The notes: generated by a model from the sequence alone, not told the origin. Numbered from the stretch's first letter, positions 11,324 through 21,120 are shown. The stretch: DNA of 32,425 nucleotides from an uncultured beta proteobacterium (GCA_903826775.1 CAIKFU010000009.1:1-32425); one strand, 5' to 3'. Numbers and translations are program-made.

Positions 11324-12601
11324 ATGGATTTATCGATTAAACAAGTGATGCAGGATATCGGTCAACGTGCTCGCGTTGCCTCTCGTGCCATGGCGCGCGC
11401 ATCAAGCGAGCAAAAAAACCAAGCTTTGTTAAAGATTGCCGCATTGGTACGTCAACAAGCAACACGGATTTTGTCCGCCAATCAAGTGGATGTTGATCGC
11501 GCTAAAGCAAATGGTCAAGACGATGCGTTCATTGACCGCCTGACCATGACTACTCAAACCATTGAGGGGATGGCGTTGGGTTTAGAGCAAATCGCCTCTT
11601 TGGAGGATCCGATTGGAAAAATCAGCGCTCTTAAAAAACAAATGTCCGGAATTGAGTTGGGGCAAATGCGCGTGCCGCTTGGTGTCATTGGAATTATTTA
11701 TGAATCTAGACCCAATGTCACGATTGATGCCGCCGCCCTTTGCCTTAAATCCGGTAACGCAGTGATTTTGCGTGGCGGATCGGAGGCGATTCAATCGAAC
11801 ACCCTTCTTGCCCAATTCATCCAGGAAGGCCTAGTCTTTGCGCGGTTGCCGATGGATGCTGTCCAGGTTGTTGCGACTACCGATCGCAGTGCTGTGGGTG
11901 AAATGATTACGATGACACAGTTCATCGACGTCATTGTTCCTCGCGGCGGGAAAAGCCTGATAGCCCGCTTGATGGCCGAGGCTCGGGTCCCGATGATTAA
12001 GCATTTGGATGGTATTTGCCATACGTATATTGATGCCGATGCCGATGCCGATCTGGCGGTTCGGGTTTGCGACAATGCCAAAACCCAACGCTATGCCCCT
12101 TGCAATGCAATGGAAACGCTATTGGTCAACGAACGGATTGCTGAAACCGTATTGCCACCCCTTTGTAAAATCTACCAAGACAAAGGCGTTGAGTTGCGAG
12201 TCGACGCAAAAACAAGAGCCACACTGGAAAAGGCCGGCTTTCACGGTTTGGTCGATGCCAATGAGGCGGATTGGCATGCCGAGTATTTGGCGCCCATTTT
12301 GTCTATTAAAACGGTCGCTGATATTGATGAGGCGATGGATCATATCGATCGATATGGAAGCAAACATACCGATGCGATTATTACTACGAATACAAATCGG
12401 GCAGATCGATTCTTGCGCGAAGTGGATAGCGCAAGCGTCATGGTCAATACAAGCACCCGTTTTGCCGATGGTTTCGAGTACGGCCTTGGCGCCGAGATTG
12501 GCATTTCAAATGATAAGCTGCACGCGCGAGGTCCCGTAGGCTTAGAAGGGCTAACCTCATTGAAGTACGTTGTGATTGGTCATGGTGAAATTCGAACGTA
12601 A
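11324..12601 (+). CDS. proA: Gamma-glutamyl phosphate reductase ProA
   Basis: ProA reduces gamma-glutamyl phosphate to glutamate semialdehyde with NADPH, the second step of proline synthesis. It belongs to the aldehyde dehydrogenase fold. The 425 residues include [43 protein letters not shown], the active-site Cys in [15 protein letters not shown], and the C-terminal [19 protein letters not shown] small in-frame expansion encodes DADADADL, with three tandem gatgcc units, where the family usually has one fewer Asp-Ala. The ATG at 11324 follows a GGTAGGG element. A 69-base gap separates it from holA. proB is not in this window. Confidence 0.97.
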   Translation: MDLSIKQVMQDIGQRARVASRAMARASSEQKNQALLKIAALVRQQATRILSANQVDVDRAKANGQDDAFIDRLTMTTQTIEGMALGLEQIASLEDPIGKISALKKQMSGIELGQMRVPLGVIGIIYESRPNVTIDAAALCLKSGNAVILRGGSEAIQSNTLLAQFIQEGLVFARLPMDAVQVVATTDRSAVGEMITMTQFIDVIVPRGGKSLIARLMAEARVPMIKHLDGICHTYIDADADADLAVRVCDNAKTQRYAPCNAMETLLVNERIAETVLPPLCKIYQDKGVELRVDAKTRATLEKAGFHGLVDANEADWHAEYLAPILSIKTVADIDEAMDHIDRYGSKHTDAIITTNTNRADRFLREVDSASVMVNTSTRFADGFEYGLGAEIGISNDKLHARGPVGLEGLTSLKYVVIGHGEIRT

Positions 12602-12622
12602 TCTCAAGGTGGAATATTAATA

Positions 12623-13048
12623 ATGGGCAATCCCTATCTCATAGCAAAAACTTTGCATATTGTTTTGGTCGCATCCTGGTTTGCGGGCTTATTTTATTTG
12701 CCGCGCATTTTTGTTAACTTGGCGGAAGAAAACAATGCGGAAAGCTATGCTCGCTTGCTAGGGATGGCTGATCGGCTCTTTCGCTTTATGACGATTTTGA
12801 TGGTTCCGGCGCTATTACTAGGCCTGTTCTTGTGGTTGTATTTTGGAATCGGTGCCGGCGTTGGTTGGATGCACAGTAAGTTGTTTTTTGTCGTATTGGT
12901 TTTGGGGTATCACCATGCCTGCTTTCTTTTGCTAAAGAAATTTCGCCAAGGTATCAATACCCATTCGCATGTTTGGTACCGGTGGTTTAATGAAGCACCG
13001 GTTATTTTGCTGTTGGTGATCACGGCCCTCGTGGTGATGAAGCCATAA
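12623..13048 (+). CDS. hemJ: HemJ-like / CopD-family membrane protein
   Basis: HemJ oxidises protoporphyrinogen IX to protoporphyrin IX in many proteobacteria and cyanobacteria that lack HemY and HemG. The 141-residue length fits. The N-terminal signature KTLHIVLVASWFAGLFYLPRIFV (His12, Arg28) and the later GWMHSKLFFVV (His84, Lys86) match the conserved blocks of this family as I know it. About four transmembrane helices are evident. Databases often name betaproteobacterial members simply CopD family protein. The neighbourhood of hemL, another heme-pathway gene, supports the HemJ reading. The gene follows proA by 21 bases and is probably co-transcribed. Confidence 0.78.
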   Translation: MGNPYLIAKTLHIVLVASWFAGLFYLPRIFVNLAEENNAESYARLLGMADRLFRFMTILMVPALLLGLFLWLYFGIGAGVGWMHSKLFFVVLVLGYHHACFLLLKKFRQGINTHSHVWYRWFNEAPVILLLVITALVVMKP

Positions 13049-13075
13049 TTATTTATTTTTTGGATTGCAAGGCCC

Positions 13076-14578
13076 ATGAGATTTTTTGTAGTTTGCCCAG
13101 GCGGGCTTGAGGCCGCGCTTGCACAGGAACTTTCCCAAATTGCAGGGCGTCCCGACTCTAAGGCGTTGGGATCCTGGGTAATTGATCCTACTCCCACAAG
13201 CCCTACCGGTGGTGTCGGTCTTGCGGCCCCGCTATCTGCTGCAATGGCTTTGAATTTGCATTCGCGGATTGCCAGTCGCGTCCTTTTGCAATTGGCCGAA
13301 ACAACCTATCGGCAAGAGGAGGACTTGTATCGGCTTGCCAGTGGATTGGCTTGGGAGGAGTGGTTTGGTCATCAGCAAACACTGCGTGTGGATGTGACTG
13401 CCCACCGATCCCCGTTGAAGAGCCTAAATTTTGCTACCTTGCGAATCAAAGATGCGATTGTGGATCGCTTGCGTGAGGTTAGTGGGGATCGGCCAAGTAT
13501 CGATACGGCCTTCCCGGATGTTCGTGTTCAAGCGCATTTGACCGCAACGCATGTGGCGATTTATTTGGACACTTCCGGAGAGGCATTGTTTAAGCGAGGT
13601 TGGCGCGATGAAAAGGGTGATGCCCCTTTAAAGGAAAACTTGGCTGCGGGTATTTTAGCCATTACGGGTTGGCAACCTTCGCAGGCCTTATTTGATCCCA
13701 TGTGCGGTAGCGGAACCTTTTTAATCGAAGCGGCTCAAGTGGTCTTAGGTATACCCCCTGGAGCAATTCGCGCGGGTTTGTATTCTGCTGATGGGAAGGA
13801 TGCCAAGCCAAGCAGGGTGGCCTATCGACCACTGGTTACAGCCGTTCATGGCTTTGGGTTCCAGCGATTGAAACCGTTTAAAACCGGTGCTGAAGAAAAA
13901 AGGTGGGGCGCCATCAAGGATGCGGCGTTATTGGAGATGCTGGAAAAACGACAGCAGTATCCCGATGCCAAGTCGCTATTCATCAGTGGCAGCGATATCA
14001 ATGAGAAATTGGTTTCCATGTGCAAGGGAAATTGGCAGCGAGCGCAGTTGCCGGACCTGCCAGTGATTCGTCAAGTCGATGCGTTGGCATCAAAGCCGCC
14101 TAGAGCCCTCTTGGGGGTCAATGGTGAAAAACTGTCTGGGATTGTGTTGCTCAATCCACCATATGGCGAACGATTGGTGATTAAGGGCGGTCGAGGTTCA
14201 GAAAGGCAGAACGACGATCGAGAGGGATCTCAACAGAATGACGACGAGTATCCCATTGAGGATAGTTACAGTCAAAACTTAGAAACCGGTAGGCAAAATG
14301 CCAAACGCTCTAGTCGAGATTCATTGAAGCGACTTCAAGCCCAAGAAGAGCAAGACCCCTTATTTGTGGAGTTCCTGAGGCAGTTTGGACAGCACCTAAA
14401 GGACGTATTCGGCGGTTGGAGTGTCTTTGTATTGACTGCAGATATGGCGCTTCCGGGGCAGTTGCGCATCAAGGAGTCCAAGCGAACCCCATTATTTAAC
14501 GGCCCTTTAGAGTGCCGCCTCTTTAAGTTTGAAATGCACGAGAAGAGGGCTTCCGTTTCTGAATCCGAACGGTCGTAA
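13076..14578 (+). CDS. RlmL-like class I SAM-dependent RNA methyltransferase (THUMP type)
   Basis: This resembles the N-terminal, m2G-forming half of E. coli RlmL/RlmKL, which modifies 23S rRNA. The N-terminus (FVVCPGGLEAALAQEL) starts the THUMP region. The sequence RDEKGDAPLKENLAAGIL leads into the SAM-binding motif DPMCGSGTFLIEAA (from residue 207), and the guanine-N2 catalytic motif NPPYGER is at residues 360-366. Directly after this motif there is a polar insertion of about 55 residues rich in Asp, Gln, Arg and Ser (about 369-425). The fold then resumes with LFVEFLRQFGQHLKDVFGGW. The exact RNA target cannot be told from sequence. It follows the HemJ-like gene by 27 bases. Confidence 0.85.
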   Translation: MRFFVVCPGGLEAALAQELSQIAGRPDSKALGSWVIDPTPTSPTGGVGLAAPLSAAMALNLHSRIASRVLLQLAETTYRQEEDLYRLASGLAWEEWFGHQQTLRVDVTAHRSPLKSLNFATLRIKDAIVDRLREVSGDRPSIDTAFPDVRVQAHLTATHVAIYLDTSGEALFKRGWRDEKGDAPLKENLAAGILAITGWQPSQALFDPMCGSGTFLIEAAQVVLGIPPGAIRAGLYSADGKDAKPSRVAYRPLVTAVHGFGFQRLKPFKTGAEEKRWGAIKDAALLEMLEKRQQYPDAKSLFISGSDINEKLVSMCKGNWQRAQLPDLPVIRQVDALASKPPRALLGVNGEKLSGIVLLNPPYGERLVIKGGRGSERQNDDREGSQQNDDEYPIEDSYSQNLETGRQNAKRSSRDSLKRLQAQEEQDPLFVEFLRQFGQHLKDVFGGWSVFVLTADMALPGQLRIKESKRTPLFNGPLECRLFKFEMHEKRASVSESERS

Positions 14579-14612
14579 AATAGCGCTTTATTGAAAAAGG
14601 TAGATGATTGCA

Positions 14613-14783
14613 ATGGAATTTAGAACCTACATGTGCTTAATTTGCGGTTGGATTTATAGCGAGGAACTTGGCCTTCCAGACGAGGGAATTGCGCCCGGGA
14701 CATTATGGAAGGACGTTTCGGCGGACTGGACTTGTCCTGAATGCGGCGCTCGCAAGGAAGACTTTGAAATGGTTTCGATTTGA
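14613..14783 (+). CDS. Rubredoxin
   Basis: This short gene of 56 residues encodes a one-iron electron-transfer protein. It has the two knuckles that bind iron: CLICG near residue 8 and CPECG near residue 42, with the typical spacing and the family residues GLPDEGIAPGT and W-x-x-V between them. The ATG at 14613 gives MEFRTYMCLICGW, as in related rubredoxins. An in-frame ATG at 14604 would add three residues, but its spacing to the AAAGG at 14596-14600 is too short. The partner is unknown. It sits between the RNA methyltransferase and hemL, all on the plus strand. Confidence 0.93.
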   Translation: MEFRTYMCLICGWIYSEELGLPDEGIAPGTLWKDVSADWTCPECGARKEDFEMVSI

Positions 14784-14806
14784 TTTGCAATTTATTGATC
14801 TAAGGA

Positions 14807-16105
14807 ATGGCCGTGGGAAAGAACGAGGTTTTATTTGAGCGCGCTCAAAAGACGATTCCGGGAGGGGTCAATTCCCCGGTGCGTGCATTTCGTCAGGTGG
14901 GTGGTGTTCCACGATTCGTACAAAAAGCCCTAGGGCCGTATTTTTGGGACGCAGAAGATCGGCGCTTTGTTGACCTCATCATGTCATGGGGGCCGATGAT
15001 TGTTGGGCATGCCCATCCTGAAGTGGTCGAGGCAGTGAAAAAGGCAGCAGAAACCAGTTTTAGTTACGGCGCGCCCACCGAGGTGGAGATTGAGTTGGCC
15101 GAACGAATTTGCAGTCTGATGCCAAGCATTGAGCAAGTGCGAATGGTGTCCAGCGGGACCGAGGCGACGATGAGTGCATTGCGGCTTGCACGAGGCTATA
15201 CCGAGCGCGATCTGATTATTAAATTCGAAGGGTGCTACCACGGTCACGCAGACAGCTTATTGGTGAAGGCGGGCTCTGGTTTATTGACGTTTGCGGATTC
15301 GACGCAAAATGCACCCTCTTCGGGAGGAGTTCCTCAGGATTTAGTGAAGCACACATTGGTCCTGCCCTATAACGATGTGGCCGCCATTGAATCGGCTTTT
15401 CAGTTGCGCGGCAATGAAATTGCCGCGGTGATCTTAGAACCGGTTGCCGGGAATATGAATTTGATCCGTGCCAAACCGGAATTTTTATCGTCCATTCGAA
15501 GACTCACGGAGCAATACGGCAGCGTATTGATATACGACGAAGTGATGACAGGTTTTCGGGTGGCTTTGCATGGCGCCCAGTCTTTGCAGGGGATTGTTCC
15601 TGACCTTACTTGCCTAGGCAAGGTAATGGGCGGTGGGATGCCCATGGCTGCATTTGGCGGAAAAAAAGCCATTATGTCCAAGCTAGCCCCTTTGGGCAGC
15701 GTGTATCAAGCGGGTACGTTGTCCGGCAATCCGGTGGCTGTTGCTGCCGGTTTAAAAACCTTAGAAATTGTTTCGCGCCCAGGCTTTTACGAGTGCCTTA
15801 CCGGGCAGACTCAAAAATTAATGTCGGGTTTGCAGAAAATTGCGGATAAGGCAGGCATACCTTTTGCTACTGATAGCGTTGGCGGAATGTTTGGAATGTA
15901 TTTTGCCAAGAGCGTGCCGACTTCATATGCCGAAGTGACTCAGACAAATGTTGAGACCTTCAAGAGGTTCTTCCACGCCATGCTGGATGAAGGCGTGTAT
16001 TTGGCCCCTTCTGCATACGAAGCAGGGTTTACTTCCATAGCACACGACAACCTGGTTTTAGAAGAAATTTTTGCCGCTGCAGAGAAATCGTTTCAAGGTC
16101 TTTGA
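14807..16105 (+). CDS. hemL: Glutamate-1-semialdehyde 2,1-aminomutase HemL
   Basis: This PLP enzyme converts glutamate-1-semialdehyde to 5-aminolevulinate, the last step of the C5 route into heme. The 432 residues include [61 protein letters not shown], the Asp of the PLP pocket in [10 protein letters not shown], and the PLP-binding Lys in [17 protein letters not shown]. Start choice is open. The ATG at 14807 lies only one base after a TAAGG element, whereas the in-frame GTG at 14813 is about seven bases from it and has better spacing. The protein would be two residues shorter from GTG. It is convergent with apaH, with 30 bases between them and no clear terminator. Confidence 0.97.
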   Translation: MAVGKNEVLFERAQKTIPGGVNSPVRAFRQVGGVPRFVQKALGPYFWDAEDRRFVDLIMSWGPMIVGHAHPEVVEAVKKAAETSFSYGAPTEVEIELAERICSLMPSIEQVRMVSSGTEATMSALRLARGYTERDLIIKFEGCYHGHADSLLVKAGSGLLTFADSTQNAPSSGGVPQDLVKHTLVLPYNDVAAIESAFQLRGNEIAAVILEPVAGNMNLIRAKPEFLSSIRRLTEQYGSVLIYDEVMTGFRVALHGAQSLQGIVPDLTCLGKVMGGGMPMAAFGGKKAIMSKLAPLGSVYQAGTLSGNPVAVAAGLKTLEIVSRPGFYECLTGQTQKLMSGLQKIADKAGIPFATDSVGGMFGMYFAKSVPTSYAEVTQTNVETFKRFFHAMLDEGVYLAPSAYEAGFTSIAHDNLVLEEIFAAAEKSFQGL

Positions 16106-16135
16106 TGCGATTAATGGGGTAGTGGTTGCGACGCG

Positions 16136-16978
16136 TTACATCCTCATTGGGTGGTCGTAACCGTCAACCTGAATTAATTGAAACGGAATTTTTGTTTTCA
16201 TTTTGCGTTTGGGAATCTCCATTGCGCTGAGCTTGCCTCCCCAAACGCATCCAGTATCCAATCCTACGACATTTTGGTATTTGACCAGACCGAGAGTTGA
16301 CCAATGGCCAAAAAAAATACGGAGGCTTTTTGTTTTTCGGTTTGGAATCTTAAACCAGGGCAGGTAACCAGCAGGTACCGTATCCAATCCTTCCTTGGTG
16401 TCAAATTCCATTTTTCCGTCTGGGGTGCAAAAACGCATTCGAGTAAGCGCATTCGTAATGACGCGTAAACGATCAGATCCCTTTAAAGATCCATTCCACT
16501 GGTTGGGAATATTGCCGTACATATTGGTCAGGAATTCTTTATGGGATTTTTTTCGTAATGCTTTCTCCACCTCATGGGCGCATTCCAAGGTAGTAGTGAG
16601 ATCCCATTGGGGCAGTACACCCGCATGCACCAACAGCACCTTTCCATTACTCAGCGCCATCGGCCGATGGCGTAGCCAATCAATCAACTCTGCTCGATCT
16701 GGGGCTTTCAAAATATCGTCCAATGTATCCAGAGCCTTTGGGCCGCGCAACCCCGCATCCCTTGCTAAGAGATTGAGATCGTGATTTCCCAAGATGCATT
16801 CAACATGCCCCGCTTCTTGCCAGGACTTCAGGCGCCTTAGAGTGCCTAGGGAATCGGGCCCACGATTTACGAGGTCGCCAAGGCAGATCATTTTTGATCC
16901 AAGGGGAAGTTTGGCTACCAAATGATCCAGCGATGATGAGCAACCTTGGATATCGCCAACAGCGTAAATTTTCGACAT
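16136..16978 (-). CDS. apaH: Symmetrical bis(5'-nucleosyl)-tetraphosphatase ApaH
   Basis: ApaH hydrolyses Ap4A to two ADP and also removes Np4 caps from RNA in E. coli. It is a metallophosphatase of 280 residues with the expected blocks YAVGDIQGC at the N-terminus, CLGDLVNRGPDSL and ILGNHDLNLLA, followed by LLVHAGVLPQW. The Gln in GDIQGC, instead of His, is common in ApaH of this lineage as far as I recall. The start at 16978 gives MSKIYAVGD. The gene is 56 bases downstream of phrB on the same strand, so a phrB-apaH transcript is possible. Confidence 0.95.
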   Translation of the reverse strand: MSKIYAVGDIQGCSSSLDHLVAKLPLGSKMICLGDLVNRGPDSLGTLRRLKSWQEAGHVECILGNHDLNLLARDAGLRGPKALDTLDDILKAPDRAELIDWLRHRPMALSNGKVLLVHAGVLPQWDLTTTLECAHEVEKALRKKSHKEFLTNMYGNIPNQWNGSLKGSDRLRVITNALTRMRFCTPDGKMEFDTKEGLDTVPAGYLPWFKIPNRKTKSLRIFFGHWSTLGLVKYQNVVGLDTGCVWGGKLSAMEIPKRKMKTKIPFQLIQVDGYDHPMRM

Positions 16979-17034
16979 TGGACTATCTTAAAGGGCTTTT
17001 GTGAAATAGGAATAAATGGCGGCAAGATTTGGCG

Positions 17035-18522
17035 CTAGGCAGATTCTTTGAGTGTTGGTTTTTTCACAACGCTGTAGCGGATCAAGGTTTTATTTCTCGC
17101 CTCGTTATGATCGACGATGGGGAAAGGGTAGTCACGGCCCAGTAAGATTCCAGCGGCTTCCAATTCAAGTTGACTGGATTGCCAAGGTGCATGGATCGAT
17201 TTTTTCGATAGCTTTTCCAAGACTGGTAAATAGCGTCGAATGAACTTGCCATCAGAGTCAAATTTCTCAGACTGGGTAGTGGGGTTGAATATGCGAAAGT
17301 ACGGCTGCGCATCGCACCCTGAAGAAGAGGCCCATTGCCATCCGCCATTATTGGAGGAAAATTCAAAATCATTTAACTGTTCCGCAAAATACGCTTCGCC
17401 CCACCGCCAATCGATACCCAGATCTTTGCAGAGAAAACTGGCTACAACCATCCGTAGGCGGTTGTGCATGTAACCGCTTTGATTCAGTTGATGCATGGCC
17501 GCATCAATGAGCGGATAACCCGTGCGGCCTTCGCACCATGCCGTAAATAGTTTTTGAGCGAAAGGACCGCTTTCCCATTGAATGGTGTCGTAATCGGGCT
17601 TAAATGAAGTGCCATTGGCAAGTCGGGGATGGTTGGCTAGAATCATAAAATAAAAATCGCGCCAAATCAGCTCGCTAAGCCATATTGTTGCCCCAAGGCT
17701 TCCTAAAAGCATGCGTCGGTGCGCCTCTCTGATAAGGCCGCGAATCGAGAGCATGCCAAAGCGAAGGTGGGTAGAAAGGTAGCTCACACCCCTTATCGCG
17801 GGAAAATCACGACCAATCTGGTATTGATCGATGCGATCGAGGAATATTTCGAAAAGCGCTGCACCACCGTCAGGATTGGGCGGTAGATGGCTTTCGATTC
17901 CCGTTGAAGAAAATCCCAGGCTCGATAATGAGGGAATGCCCATGTCGAGTGTTTTGGGGATGGCGGCAAATTGACCGGGTTTAGCAGCGCAGTCAAAAGG
18001 CGCCAGATCGATGGCTTGCAGTTTTTTTAACCAAGCATTTTTATAGGGAGTAAATATTGAAAAGACGGTATTCGAGTTTGTCAAAACCTCTTTTTCCTCA
18101 AATATGACCTGATCCTTGTAATGCCTAAACCCAATCTGAAAGTTTTGTAGCGCTTTTGCAACGCTCAGATCTCTGGCAACGGCCATGGGTTCGTAATCGC
18201 GATTTGCAAATACCGCATCAACGCCCAGGGCGTTAGCCAGTTGTGGAATCAGGTCGATAGGCTTTCCAAAGACAGCAATCAGCCCTCCACCTTGTTTTCG
18301 CAGTTCACCATCTAAGGCATGAAGCCCTTGCCAGATAAAGTCAACACGGCGATCCAGTCTTAGCCCTAGACCATTTTTCTTTCCGTTTAAGAGGGGCGCA
18401 AGGATCTCTTTATCGAAAATAAAGGCAACCCAAACGCGATCATGACTCTCCAATGCATGATGGAGGGCAGCATGATCGTGCAGTCGCAGGTCTCTACGGA
18501 GCCAGACAAGGGCTTTTTTCAT
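17035..18522 (-). CDS. phrB: Deoxyribodipyrimidine photolyase
   Basis: This flavoprotein repairs UV-induced cyclobutane pyrimidine dimers with light. The 495 residues from the ATG at 18522 begin MKKALVWLRRDLRLHDHAAL, the antenna-domain start of class I photolyases. The FAD domain has TGYPLIDAAMHQLNQSGYMHNRLRM, DLGIDWRWGEAYF and the diagnostic NNGGWQWASSSGCDAQPYFRIFNP, containing Trp residues of the electron-transfer chain. An upstream in-frame ATG at 18606 would add 28 residues that overlap the start of algH and look unrelated, so it is rejected. Photolyase fits an organism exposed to sunlight in surface water. It is divergent from algH. Confidence 0.95.
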   Translation of the reverse strand: MKKALVWLRRDLRLHDHAALHHALESHDRVWVAFIFDKEILAPLLNGKKNGLGLRLDRRVDFIWQGLHALDGELRKQGGGLIAVFGKPIDLIPQLANALGVDAVFANRDYEPMAVARDLSVAKALQNFQIGFRHYKDQVIFEEKEVLTNSNTVFSIFTPYKNAWLKKLQAIDLAPFDCAAKPGQFAAIPKTLDMGIPSLSSLGFSSTGIESHLPPNPDGGAALFEIFLDRIDQYQIGRDFPAIRGVSYLSTHLRFGMLSIRGLIREAHRRMLLGSLGATIWLSELIWRDFYFMILANHPRLANGTSFKPDYDTIQWESGPFAQKLFTAWCEGRTGYPLIDAAMHQLNQSGYMHNRLRMVVASFLCKDLGIDWRWGEAYFAEQLNDFEFSSNNGGWQWASSSGCDAQPYFRIFNPTTQSEKFDSDGKFIRRYLPVLEKLSKKSIHAPWQSSQLELEAAGILLGRDYPFPIVDHNEARNKTLIRYSVVKKPTLKESA

Positions 18523-18592
18523 GAACGCTATCTTATGACCAATTGCAAAGATACGCTGGAATCTATTTGGAAATTCGGTAAAATGGATCAAC

Positions 18593-19237
18593 ATGAGCCC
18601 GGCCAATAAAGCCCCACCAGAAGCTTTTCCAGCTTCAGACCCAGCGTCTCAGATTTTCTATTCCGCAAACCATTTGGCCAATCAGTTTTTGTTGGCAATG
18701 CCTGGCATGGTCGATGACCAATTTGCTGGTTCAGTAGTCTATCTTTTTGAGCATAACGATAGAGGTGCAATGGGCTTGGTTATTAATCGCCCCACCGATC
18801 TGAATTTGGTTGCACTATTTGACAAAATTGAGCTCCAGTTGGAAATTGCCCCCCTTTTAGAGCAACCGGTGTATTTTGGCGGGCCGGTGCAAACGGAGAG
18901 GGGATTTGTTTTGCATGAACCCATGACTGAAGAAGTGTATACATCATCCCTTTCGATACCAGGCGGTCTGACCATGACGACCTCTAAGGATGTATTGGAA
19001 GCGGTTGCCAAGGGCGATGGTCCTAAGAAGTTCATATTAACGTTAGGTTATGCCGGTTGGAGTGCGGGACAATTGGAAGAGGAAATTGCGCTCAATGGTT
19101 GGATGAATGTGCCGGTGCCACGAGATCAAATGGCCGAAATTATTTTTGATACGCCTGCTAGTCAACGTTATCAACGTGCCATCAATTTTCTGGGGTTTGA
19201 TTTATCCGTCCTTTCGGGGGATGCCGGGCATGCCTGA
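18593..19237 (+). CDS. algH: YqgE/AlgH family protein
   Basis: This is a conserved bacterial protein of uncertain biochemical role. The Pseudomonas homologue was named from an effect on alginate synthesis. The 214 residues have the hallmark ANQFLLAMPGM, FAGSVVYLFEHNDRGAMGLVINRPT and VYFGGPVQTERGFVLH, then FILTLGYAGWSAGQLEEEI. About 25 extra residues precede the conserved core. The ATG at 18593 has GGA six bases upstream. A TAAAAT at 18579-18584 could be a -10 element, but its -35 partner is poor. It overlaps ruvX, the standard algH-ruvX-pyrR-pyrB order in betaproteobacteria. Confidence 0.94.
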   Translation: MSPANKAPPEAFPASDPASQIFYSANHLANQFLLAMPGMVDDQFAGSVVYLFEHNDRGAMGLVINRPTDLNLVALFDKIELQLEIAPLLEQPVYFGGPVQTERGFVLHEPMTEEVYTSSLSIPGGLTMTTSKDVLEAVAKGDGPKKFILTLGYAGWSAGQLEEEIALNGWMNVPVPRDQMAEIIFDTPASQRYQRAINFLGFDLSVLSGDAGHA

Positions 19238-19643
19238 GGCCTTGGAGGTCATGGCCTTTGATTATGGAACGCGTCGAATCGGTATTGCCATTGGCAATAC
19301 GTTGATGCAAACCGCTCAACCGTTGCGGGTAGTTTCCGCAACGAACGAAACAGCCCGTTTTCAGGCGATTGATATGCTGCTAAAGGAGTGGCAACCCCAG
19401 TTGCTGGTTGTTGGGCTGCCTTACCATCCTGATGGTGCTGAGCATGAAATGACTGGACGTGCGCGTCGCTTTGGCAATCAATTAAACGGCCGATTTAAAC
19501 TGCCGGTTGAGTGGGTGGATGAACGTTATACCTCCGTAATTTTAGAAGGCGATCCCGATGTAAGGGACAATTTAGACTCTGAATCGGCTTGTTTGATTTT
19601 GGAGCAATTTTTTTGCGAAAAGGCAGCAAAAGACAGGATTTAA
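19230..19643 (+). CDS. ruvX: Holliday junction resolvase-like / pre-16S rRNA nuclease RuvX (YqgF)
   Basis: RuvX/YqgF is an RNase H-fold nuclease implicated in processing the 5' end of pre-16S rRNA. It was earlier proposed as a Holliday junction resolvase. The 137 residues show FDYGTRRIGIAIGN with the catalytic Asp, LLVVGLPYHPDG, and the C-terminal WVDERYTS. The ATG at 19230 (MPEALEV) overlaps the algH end by eight bases, with a GGGGG element nine bases upstream. An ATG at 19221 is possible but has no room for a binding site. It is translationally coupled to algH, and pyrR follows after 20 bases. Confidence 0.93.
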   Translation: MPEALEVMAFDYGTRRIGIAIGNTLMQTAQPLRVVSATNETARFQAIDMLLKEWQPQLLVVGLPYHPDGAEHEMTGRARRFGNQLNGRFKLPVEWVDERYTSVILEGDPDVRDNLDSESACLILEQFFCEKAAKDRI

Positions 19644-19663
19644 AAAGATTAGGAAGGTTTGAG

Positions 19664-20176
19664 ATGGACGCAGAATTGCTGTATTCGAAATTACTGGCCG
19701 ATTTGCAAAAACGGTGTTCGTCATCAGGTATCGACTCGTTTGAATTGGCGGGTTTGGCAATGGGCGGTGCGTGGATTGCTGAACGTTTAGCGCAGGACTT
19801 GGGGCTGGCAAGGTATGGGGTGATTAACGTGGCATTTCATCGAGATGATTACGCCGAGAAAGGGATGACGGCTGCCCGCACCGCAAAGACGATGCCTACC
19901 CATTTACCATTCGATGTCAATGGCGCAAAGGTGATCTTGATCGACGATGTGTTGTTTACCGGCAGAACCGTTCGCGCGGCTTTAAACGAGCTATTTGATT
20001 TTGGTCGGCCGGATCGGGTGGAACTCATGGTCTTGGCAGACCGTGGCAAGCGCGAGCTTCCGGTGTCAGCGGATTTTGTTGGGCAATACGTGGAATTGCC
20101 CGATGAAAAAATCCTAGCATTGGAAAGGGATAGCAACAACCAATTTCAGTTTCAGCTTGAGGATCGAGAGTCATGA
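19664..20176 (+). CDS. pyrR: PyrR: pyrimidine operon regulator / uracil phosphoribosyltransferase
   Basis: PyrR has a type I phosphoribosyltransferase fold. In Gram-positive bacteria it also binds pyr mRNA, while its role in betaproteobacteria is less clear. The 170 residues carry the PRPP-binding [18 protein letters not shown] and [21 protein letters not shown]. The ATG at 19664 is preceded by a strong AGGAAGG (19651-19657). The frame is open further upstream, but that part lies inside ruvX and is not needed. The stop overlaps the pyrB start as ATGA. I see no attenuator-like hairpin ahead of the gene. Confidence 0.95.
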   Translation: MDAELLYSKLLADLQKRCSSSGIDSFELAGLAMGGAWIAERLAQDLGLARYGVINVAFHRDDYAEKGMTAARTAKTMPTHLPFDVNGAKVILIDDVLFTGRTVRAALNELFDFGRPDRVELMVLADRGKRELPVSADFVGQYVELPDEKILALERDSNNQFQFQLEDRES

Positions 20177-21120
20177 ATCAATTTAACGCTGCCGGCGATC
20201 TGACCCATTTGCTTACCTTGGAAGGTTTGCCAAAAGAGCAGATCGTTTATATCCTCGATACGGCCAAGCAGTTTGTCAGTATTACGGATCCTTCGCGAGA
20301 GGTGAAAAAGGTGCCGCTACTGAGGGGAAAAAGCGTATTCAATCTTTTTTTTGAAAACTCGACCCGCACCCGCACCACATTTGAAATTGCTGCAAAACGC
20401 CTTTCAGCCGATGTGATTAATTTGGATATCTCTACGTCATCGACTGCAAAAGGCGAAAGTCTAATTGATACCATCGACAATCTGATTGCCATGCAAGCGG
20501 ATATTTTTGTGGTGCGCCATAGCGTTTCTCGTGCGCCGATTGAAATAGCCAATCACGTTCCGCCGCATGTGCACGTCGTGAATGCGGGCGACGGAAGCCA
20601 TCAACATCCAACCCAAGGATTGTTGGATATGTACACCATGCGCCATTTTAAAAAAGATTTTAAAAAATTAAAGGTCGCCATCATTGGCGATGTTGTGCAT
20701 AGCAGGGTTGCGAAATCCAACATTTCCGCGTTGACGACTTTGGGATGTTCGGATATTCGGGTGATTGGACCGGAAAGCTTGTTGCCAAGCGATTTGGATA
20801 TGTTGGGTGTCAAGGTGTTCCATAGCGTAGAAGAAGGCATCAAGGATGTCGATGTGGTGATGACTTTGCGCATTCAGAAAGAACGGATGGAAGCGGGGCA
20901 AGTACCGGAGGGCGCAGCGTTTTTTGCGCAGTATGGATTGACGCCAGGGCGTCTTGCATTGGCAAAGTCGGATGCGATCGTCATGCATCCTGGGCCAATG
21001 AACCGCGGCGTGGAAATCGATTCAGCCGTAGCGGATGGACCCCAGTCGGTTATTTTGAATCAAGTGACTTTTGGTATTGCCATTCGAATGGCAGTAATGT
21101 CGATCGTTGCCGGCAACTAA
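20173..21120 (+). CDS. pyrB: Aspartate carbamoyltransferase catalytic subunit PyrB
   Basis: PyrB joins carbamoyl phosphate and aspartate in the first committed step of pyrimidine synthesis. The 315 residues include the carbamoyl-phosphate loop [18 protein letters not shown], the SSTAKGES loop, [14 protein letters not shown] and the C-terminal [13 protein letters not shown]. No regulatory pyrI gene is next to it. The start overlaps pyrR by four bases. The usual neighbour in related genomes, pyrC, is not present. A glycosyltransferase frame begins immediately after the stop instead. Confidence 0.97.
   Translation: MNQFNAAGDLTHLLTLEGLPKEQIVYILDTAKQFVSITDPSREVKKVPLLRGKSVFNLFFENSTRTRTTFEIAAKRLSADVINLDISTSSTAKGESLIDTIDNLIAMQADIFVVRHSVSRAPIEIANHVPPHVHVVNAGDGSHQHPTQGLLDMYTMRHFKKDFKKLKVAIIGDVVHSRVAKSNISALTTLGCSDIRVIGPESLLPSDLDMLGVKVFHSVEEGIKDVDVVMTLRIQKERMEAGQVPEGAAFFAQYGLTPGRLALAKSDAIVMHPGPMNRGVEIDSAVADGPQSVILNQVTFGIAIRMAVMSIVAGN

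Noticed and set aside
12040..12055. Triple gatgcc microrepeat in proA
   Set aside because: It only adds an Asp-Ala pair to a naturally Asp/Ala-rich loop and is unlikely to matter.
12009..12539. Alternative-frame open stretch of 176 codons inside proA
   Set aside because: It lies entirely in the proA gene, whose motifs are intact. The translation is Met-, Arg- and Pro-rich, as expected for a shifted frame.
18541..18592. Promoter for algH with TAAAAT at 18579
   Set aside because: The -35 partner matches only half of the consensus, so it is mentioned with algH but not annotated.
17035..18606. Longer photolyase reading from the ATG at 18606
   Set aside because: It would overlap the algH start and add 28 residues unlike any photolyase. 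The antenna-domain start at 18522 is canonical.
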